DNA of 64,000 nt from Eublepharis macularius. Lineage: Eukaryota > Chordata > Lepidosauria > Squamata > Eublepharidae. The number at the start of each line of letters is the position of its first letter. Position 1 is the stretch's first letter. A program made the translations under genes and the position numbers. Below, one piece after another: positions 57,488 to 64,000 of this stretch. Below the pieces are notes generated by a model. That model saw only the letters and a program-made list of their open reading frames with translations, searched no databases and was not told the DNA's origin. The stretch lies in the NCBI RefSeq assembly GCF_028583425.1, contig NC_072791.1, forward strand, positions 196,764,311-196,828,310. Reading direction: 5' to 3'.

Positions 57488-58979
57488 TCTTACTGTCCAA
57501 ACTATCTACCTGTAAACCAAGTCAAGTTTAAGATACCACGTGAGCTTTCCCACAGAGGAAGAAGCTGTTATTATTGACTTTGAGTGTGTTTTTTGAATTC
57601 TGTCAGTTTACCTTTACTTCATTATTCTTCAGTTTTCTACCCAGTTTGGTGTAGGATTTATCCCTTTGAACCTTTTAAAATTCCCACTGGGAACCCTAGT
57701 GCAGTGGGGTAAGTGGAAAATTTTGATGGGAGAAATCCTGTAAGGTTTTATCTAGTTGCAGGAAATCCACCATCACTTTTTGATTTGATTTTAGTTAGGT
57801 AGTGCTACATTCCTGGGAAGACGACATTATTTACTCATCCTATATTTTTAGAATCTGATTGATTTGAACTCAGGAAGGACAATGCGACTTTAGCCTTCAT
57901 TTTGCCATGATAAAACGGGTCCCCGAATCCTGAGATTGTTAATGGCCATGTTCTGGAACACTGTATTATTTCAATCATTTCCTGTGATGTAGTAAATATT
58001 CCCTTTTGTAGGGTACACAGAAGAAGACCGCTGCATCAACATAACTGCTGTTCTCCTATAAATCTCACTATCACTGTTTAACTGCATAACATACTCGGAT
58101 ATAGGCCTCTAGGATAAGAGTATTTTATATTCTGAGACTTCTGCAACATTCTGCACATTATGGGAGAGTTGTTATATTCATATAGTGAATTGGTAAAGCT
58201 TCTCTTTCTCCTTTAAACTGGGAATTGTGCTTGAAGAAAAATTGCTAAGATAGCCTCGAGGTCAAGACAGTACTTAAAACAACATCCTTGGGAAAATTAC
58301 AAAGCAACTGCAAACAATTTTCACAATAATTGCTTTTTTAACTGCACTTTTCTGAAAATTCTTCAGTCATTTCTAATTGAAAACAGATCCACATTTTGAG
58401 ACGTGGCAGGAATGAGAAATGTATAGATAAGGGTAGTTTTTTTAAAATGCAAATAGTGTTTTTCATTTAGAAACTTTTTAGTCTCTTTCACTAAAACAGG
58501 CAACCTCAGATATAACCAATATATCTATTTCTGAATTACACTATAGAGGATAATAGAGCCACAAAATTGAACTAGGATGGACCACGGGGATTTCTGTATA
58601 AACCTGAAGGAAGTCCCACAGTTGCAGAAGAATTGAAAATCTAAAGCAAAATACATCGGGGGATTTAACTCCTCCAAATAACAGAAACAATGCCTGTGGC
58701 TTTAAGAACAGAATGCTCATTGAACTCTCAGGGGCTGTGGGGAGTTGCTGGACAACCCCAACAATATCGCCAAGCCTTGTTTTCTGTAAAGCAAAGCTGG
58801 GGAGGCACGGACTGGGAGGCCAAAACTGTCTTGAAAAAGGTCACACCTACCCTCTAGTGCATGTTTCCTGATGGACATGGACTCATTACCCCTCTGTTTC
58901 TGGGCACAATTCAAAGTGCTTGTTCTGACCTAAGGCCCAAAATGGATTGCAGCCAGGGTATAAGAAGGACTGTCTCCTC

Positions 58980-59580
58980 CTATTCTATCCACCCTGCAAA
59001 TTAAGATCAGTTTCTCAAGCCCTGCCTCCAGAGGTGAGATGGGTAGTAACAATTAGAGACAGGCCATTTTCTGTGGGGCACCACGTCCCCTTGAGGCTCT
59101 CCAAGCGTATCATTACTTTCTTTAGGTGTCAGGCCAAAATGCATCTTTTTACCCAGGATCTGAATTAGGAGTTTTATCTTACCAGCTTTTTAATAGTCCA
59201 CCCTCCATTTTATTAATAATATTTATGATGGTTGTTGGGGGTTTTCCGGGCTGTATTGCCGTGGTCTTGGCATTGTAGTTCCTGACGTTTCGCCAGCAGC
59301 TGTGGCTGGCATCTTCAGATGAAGATGCCAGCCACAGCTGCTGGCGAAACGTCAGGAACTACAATGCCAAGACCACGGCAATACAGCCCGGAAAACCCCC
59401 AACAACCATCGTTCTCCAGCCGTGAAAGCCTTCGACAATACAATATTTATGATGTTCAATGGTTTGTTTTTAATGGCTTGTTTTTAATATTATGTCATTA
59501 ATTGTAAGCCACCTTGAGCATGACTCTGAAGAGGTGCCATAGAAATGTCCTAAACAGACAAACAAATACATAAATGGAGG
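58980..59580 (+). mobile_element. CR1/L2-like LINE 3' end, split by a younger insertion
   Basis: The translation includes LPPEVRWV, RDRPFSVGHHVPLRLSKR and MHLFTQDL, matching the C-terminal 'RPFSV(A)APRLWN...KTHLF' region of squamate LINEs. The 3' tail TAAGCCACCTTGAGCATGAC and CATAGAAATG follows. The head-to-head element 59231-59441 interrupts it. It is probably the same family as 25300-26160. Confidence 0.75.
59231..59441 (+). mobile_element. Head-to-head Penelope-like element, family A, copy 3 (nested in a LINE)
   Basis: Left arm 59231-59317, 2-bp centre, right arm 59320-59441, the latter about 34 bp longer at its outer end. A perfect 13-bp duplication AATATTTATGATG flanks it at 59218-59230 and 59442-59454. 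The element sits inside an older LINE 3' end (58980-59580), whose sequence resumes after the duplication. Confidence 0.88.
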
Positions 59581-59883
59581 AGGACTCACTGGAGAAAGGC
59601 CCAACGATGACTTCAGGAAAATCCCTACTCATACAACTTGGCCTGGCCTGATAGTGACAGCTACTGCACCACTCATCCCCGCCCTGTGGCAACTGGGCAT
59701 GGTAACCAAACAGCCTGGCCTAGTGCCTGCCACCATGCAGCCTGCCCAGATATTTCCTAGGGAGAGGCTGTCAGGGGTAGGGCAGGAGGGAAAGCTGAAG
59801 ACACAAGGAAAGATAAAGGCAGGTTAGCTGGTGGGTGAGAAGGAGAGAAGGAACCAGGCACAGTGGTGGAAGTCAGTGCACAA

Positions 59884-59920
59884 GTCGCCATAAGTCAGTT
59901 ATGACTCGAGGGCACCCCAC
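59884..59920 (+). repeat. BovB-tail SINE fragment
   Basis: GTCGCCATAAGTCAGTTATG then ACTCGAGGGCACC matches the last part of the BovB-like SINE tail. Confidence 0.6.
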
Positions 59921-60699
59921 ACACATCTAAAATTAGTGCTGCTTTTTTCCAGAAAAAAATTTATGTCCAAAGGTCACATAATACACGAAGCTTACAGGGC
60001 AATATACCATCATTTGTGGCTGTAAACAGCATGCACATCTTCAGATGCAATCCTAATCACTTACTAGATGGAGAGTCTCATTGAACTCAATGGGACAATT
60101 GCAGAGAAACATGTTTCAGATTGCACTGCGTAGCTGTCAAAAGAGCAGTTGGTCTCCAACCTTTCCCAATCCAGGACCCAATGAACTACGTGATTACATC
60201 AGAGTATTGTGACAGGACATGGAGAAACCAGAGGTATGAATTCACCAGTGTGAAGGCCCAAAAAACAAGCAACAGCCCCCCAAAAGCTGTAGGCAGGAAA
60301 CACGGGCTAAGCCCTAGGAGGTGGATTGTAGTGGGCATAAACCAAGGGTCACACAACCATGGAAGAAGTCTCTTTACAGAGAGACCTTGCCTCACTACCC
60401 TGTGTTCCTTTCAGTAAGAATACAAAGAGAAGCAGGACACTTCATATCCTTACTCTTAATGCAGCAGGTCCTTTCCAAATCTAGCAAAAAAAACAGCTTT
60501 AAAGGAGCTCATGACCCAGCAAGAGGGCCTCCACAACCTACCAGTGTTTTGACCCATGAGTTGAAGACTTGCAAGGTGTAAGATAGAATCAAAATACATG
60601 AGACGCATGGGCAAGTGTCAGATCCTGCAAAGATCCCTGTAGTTAAATTGTAGTTTAAAAAACCCAGCCATTTCATGTCAATCTCAGCTCAGCTGGGGA

Positions 60700-61075
60700 A
60701 ACTCACAACTGGGTTTCTCTCTCTCAAACACACACATTCTCTCTCTCTTTGTCTCTTTTAAAAATTCCCCCAGAGATCAGGAGGGGAGTAGGGGTTGGGA
60801 ACGATGTAACAAGAGGCAGGAAAAAAGCCGAAGTGTTTTGCAAGCGAGAGATAAACACAGTCTTAGTAGGGAGGGACTGAGTAGACCCGTCTCTGAGCAA
60901 CTGAAAACCAGCTGATTGGATTTTTGAAAGAGAGCAGCTGTTCTTTGCAAGACAATCCACTTTGCTCGATTTTCCTGCAGTTGCTTGGAGGGGGGCTACC
61001 ATTCCCAGAGAAGACTGCGGGACCAATCAAGTGCTCTTCACATGAACTTCGTCTCGTGCGTTTTGACACATAGTT
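60700..61075. mobile_element. Diverged relative of the 50878-51581 foldback element
   Basis: Shares 'AGGCAGGAAAAAAGCCG', 'GAAGTGTTTTGC', 'TTTTTGAAAGAGAGCAG' and a right end with CTTCACATGAAC. Its boundaries are approximate. Confidence 0.5.
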
Positions 61076-62712
61076 TCATAGATGCCATGGCACTTGCACT
61101 AGGGTTTGGTTGCAGAAATTTGTTGGGGGGTTAAGTCCCTTAAAGATACAAAGGGTTTGATTTAGACTTTGTACCTTGAGTACCTTAAAGAAGAACCTTC
61201 AATACCTATTATAAGGACAGTTGAAAGAGAATAGACAAAGATGTGCACAGTACAGACAGCAAGCCTCTACTGAATAACTCTCAAAAATTACTCTTTGCCT
61301 CCGGAGTCTATCTCCAGATTCTTCATGGAACAGAGGAATCTGTACAAATGTATAACACATTCAATAATTTAGTTTCCTCACACCCCATATAAAATCAGAG
61401 AAGGAGAATCTTTTAAATCTGCTATAAACAACGTTGCGCAGCGGCTGTGCTTTTCATTTACAATACGCAGCATCGTGAGAAGGCCAGGGGTGCAGTTTGC
61501 TTATGCAAAAATGGACACAGCAGTTGCTGAATGCCACCAATTCGCACAAAGAGCAGTAAACATTCCTGGTGAGCTAATTCTATGTTTCCGCATGGAAACA
61601 CCATTTATCATTTAAACTTTTATTATCCATTTTAAAGAAGTTCTGAATAAAAGAAATTGAGAAAGATGGCATTATTTCAACAGACGGAATCACCAATTAA
61701 ATGTAAAGCTATGTTTGCTATGAATCTCAACTCGTTAACGCTCTCACCCAGCTGGAACCCATTCTTGTACTGCTGTGATTGAGCCCATCAACAACGGTAG
61801 CCACAGCACCTCGGGCCTGAAGCAACATTACTCCCTCCGCTATTTCTTTTCTGCACTGCTAATGCAAAGACACAGTTGTATACTTTTCCACTTATTTCGT
61901 TTTGGCTGAATGAACGACGAAGGAAAAATTGATAAGACAATTTTTAAAAATCTGTATTTATATATAATAATTTCAGAATCCCTTTGCAACGATGAATCCA
62001 TGGCAGACTCTGACAACACTTCTTTTGTGATAGTTTTCAGTTCAAGGATAACTTGCTTCAAAGAAAACTCTCTACAGTACTCTCTTGGGGGGGGCAGTGC
62101 CAGGACACCATGGGTAAAAGAGTAAGCTTTTCAGGTGAATTCAAGCAGTACATCTTCCATTTGATGATTTCATTAGGGCAGAAGAATATATTAAATGAGC
62201 CACGCTTCCATATTACATGCCCCCACCATCTGCATGCCTCATGATTTCAGTGGCTCAAATAGCATCTACATAAGTAAAACCGAAGGCTTTTTTTCCTTTA
62301 CTGAACTCAAAAGATACAGTACTATCCAAACTACAATTACAATGGCCGCCTCGTGTAGCAATCTAAATGCCTCAGTTTCACCTTCCTTTTGCGCGTTACT
62401 ATGTTGTATGTACTATGGAAGCATACAGACCCCTTGCTGTCAAAGACTGCATGTCTCTAAAAAAAATAATAAGTTAACCTAAAATTTAAAACATACAAGC
62501 AGCTATATGTATTAATCTGGGACAATGATATATACATAAATAAATATTTTATTAAGAGATCTATTCACCATTTTCTACTTTAATAGAACTCAACAACAAC
62601 AACAAAAATCATTAAATAACCATCTCATAAAAAGAAGTGATACATCCAAGAATAAGCCAGTTGCCCCTAGATGCAATAAAAAAGATGAGCTGGGTTGACT
62701 TCACTAGAAACT

Positions 62713-63600
62713 GTAAGACCTCAACATAGTGTCATCGTGTATAACTAGAACTATAGGAGAACAGTTGCTAGATATGACCAAGAAAGTCATAGAAGATTCC
62801 TTTGCACACAGAAACAGGGCTAGTCCAGCCCCATAACCAGACATACCACAAAGGGTGTCTAGAGGCTTAGAATAGAATTACCTTAGAGAGAACTATGAAA
62901 CAATGGAGTAACACAGTTGTATGGCCTCCTGTAGATGAGAAGATCAGTCTAACTTGTATCACTATATACTGTGTAATAAGGCCCAGGTGCAGAGTGCCTG
63001 AGAATGGCAGGAGTGTCTAACTTCATAGAAGCTGGAGATATTACTCAAGGATAGACGTACTGGTTGAGGGACAAAAGATATTCATATGTATGAGAAACCT
63101 GTAATCACTAATTTTACATAGCATTGGTTAAGAGGTAGTAAGAATGAATTAAGTAGTTTATATATATTTTTAAGAAGATATTTCAAATATGAATAACCTT
63201 GTCTTGGTGTCTGAAGTTATAAGATGGTAAGTTAGCCAAGAACGTATGTCCCTTTGAAACGGCCAGACAGCTATAGTAAGGAAATGGCTCTGAAACCCTA
63301 TAAATATGACAACCTGAACTGATTGGGAGCTTCCACTTAGAGGGGGCTCCTTGCCTGAGACTTTCTTATCTTTGGGTAAGATACTTCTTTGAATTCATGT
63401 AATCGCTCTCCTTAAATGATCTATGTAGTTATAATGGATGGTATGATTTTCTGTTGATTGAGTTGATATTAAGATTGTTGAATAATTATCCTGTAATAAT
63501 AAAGGCTTAGAACGGAAGTAGAGATTATATTACTTGTGTACAATACCCAGTAATGAACCTAAGACATTATCTGTGGTGTACCTCTTGCTAGGAATTAAAT
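62713..63600 (+). other. LTR-like segment, tentative
   Basis: The order of signals resembles an LTR: a TATA-like CCTATAAATATGAC (about 63297), then AATAATAAAGG about 200 bp later (about 63497). No second LTR, primer-binding site or target duplication was found, so it may be plain intron sequence. Confidence 0.25.
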
Positions 63601-63950
63601 GATTAGATAGGAAAGCTAACTGGATGTTCAGGGCTTCTTAGGTACATTGGAGTCATCCAGAACAATAGTAATCAGGCAAGTATGCGTAAGAAGGGAATTC
63701 TACAACATGACAGAATAGAAAAGGTCCTCTTGCTCTCTGGTTAACAACCTGCTTGACTTCAGAAGGTGAAGATACTCTGAGCAGCTAAGGATATGTTTAC
63801 GAGGTCCTAGGCTTAACTGTCTATTCTGTCCTTTCTGTTGGATATCATAAGCCAACATAGGTAATACCAGTACATGCAGGCTGTAAGTGGCACTTGCCCT
63901 TCCTTCATCAATATTCTAGTTGTGGTCCCAATGGAACACGTACACGTCTG

Positions 63951-63956
63951 TTATTT

Positions 63957-64000
<44 letters not shown>
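63951..64000. repeat. (ATTT)n microsatellite, cut by the window edge
   Basis: ATTT repeats with one ATT interruption run to the last base of the window. Confidence 0.95.

Larger units (their letters stand above)
52951..64000 (-). other. STK39: STK39 intron, upstream side, incomplete
   Basis: The intron upstream of the fourth-from-last exon continues past the window edge. It contains head-to-head elements (53693-53902, 57184-57487, 59231-59441), hAT-like MITEs (54057-54349, 55226-55470, 56389-56754), a LINE 3' end (58980-59580) and a foldback element (60700-61075). Stretches 55500-56380, 57500-58950 and 61080-62700 look single-copy, without exon signals I could support. Confidence 0.75.

Overview
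The window is vertebrate nuclear DNA, most likely from a squamate reptile (lizard, gecko or snake). The evidence is the repeat content: tRNA-derived and 5S-rRNA-derived SINEs with a BovB-like tail, CR1/L2-like and RTE/BovB-like LINE fragments, many hAT-type foldback elements, a small Helitron and many short head-to-head elements that look Penelope-like. Almost all of the small open reading frames are chance frames in repeats or introns.

The one host gene is on the minus strand. Four short exons with correct splice sites and matching phases (52898-52950, 48831-48899, 31928-31992, 24087-24161) encode the last 86 codons of STK39 (SPAK kinase). They cover most of its conserved C-terminal (CCT/PF2) docking domain. 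A TE-free 3' UTR of about 1.5 kb follows, ending at an AATAAA signal at 22604-22609. The kinase domain must lie beyond position 64000. Positions 1 to about 22580 are downstream of STK39 and contain no gene that I can support.

Layout. 1-22580: intergenic, with a hAT element (305-1187), a LINE C-terminal fragment, a 289-bp Helitron (3746-4034), hAT MITEs, a CR1 3' end and three head-to-head elements. 22580-24161: STK39 last exon. 24162-31927: intron with a dead LINE reverse transcriptase and a SINE split by a later insertion. 31993-48830: large intron holding a 3.7-kb giant palindrome (32555-36283) and a 1.56-kb LINE carrying only ORF1 (42516-44078). 48900-52897: short intron with foldback elements. 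52951-64000: intron with further head-to-head elements, one nested in a LINE.

The most unusual signals are three. First, eight insertions from two short retroelement families, each with 12-14 bp target-site duplications, seven of them built as head-to-head inverted copies around a hammerhead-ribozyme-like core. Second, a 3729-bp hAT-flanked element that is one near-complete palindrome, with mirrored tandem repeats on each arm. Third, a half-L1: a LINE with 5' UTR, ORF1, 3' UTR and A-rich tail but no ORF2, flanked by a 16-bp duplication. Family names for repeats come from recognition of sequence, not from a database search.
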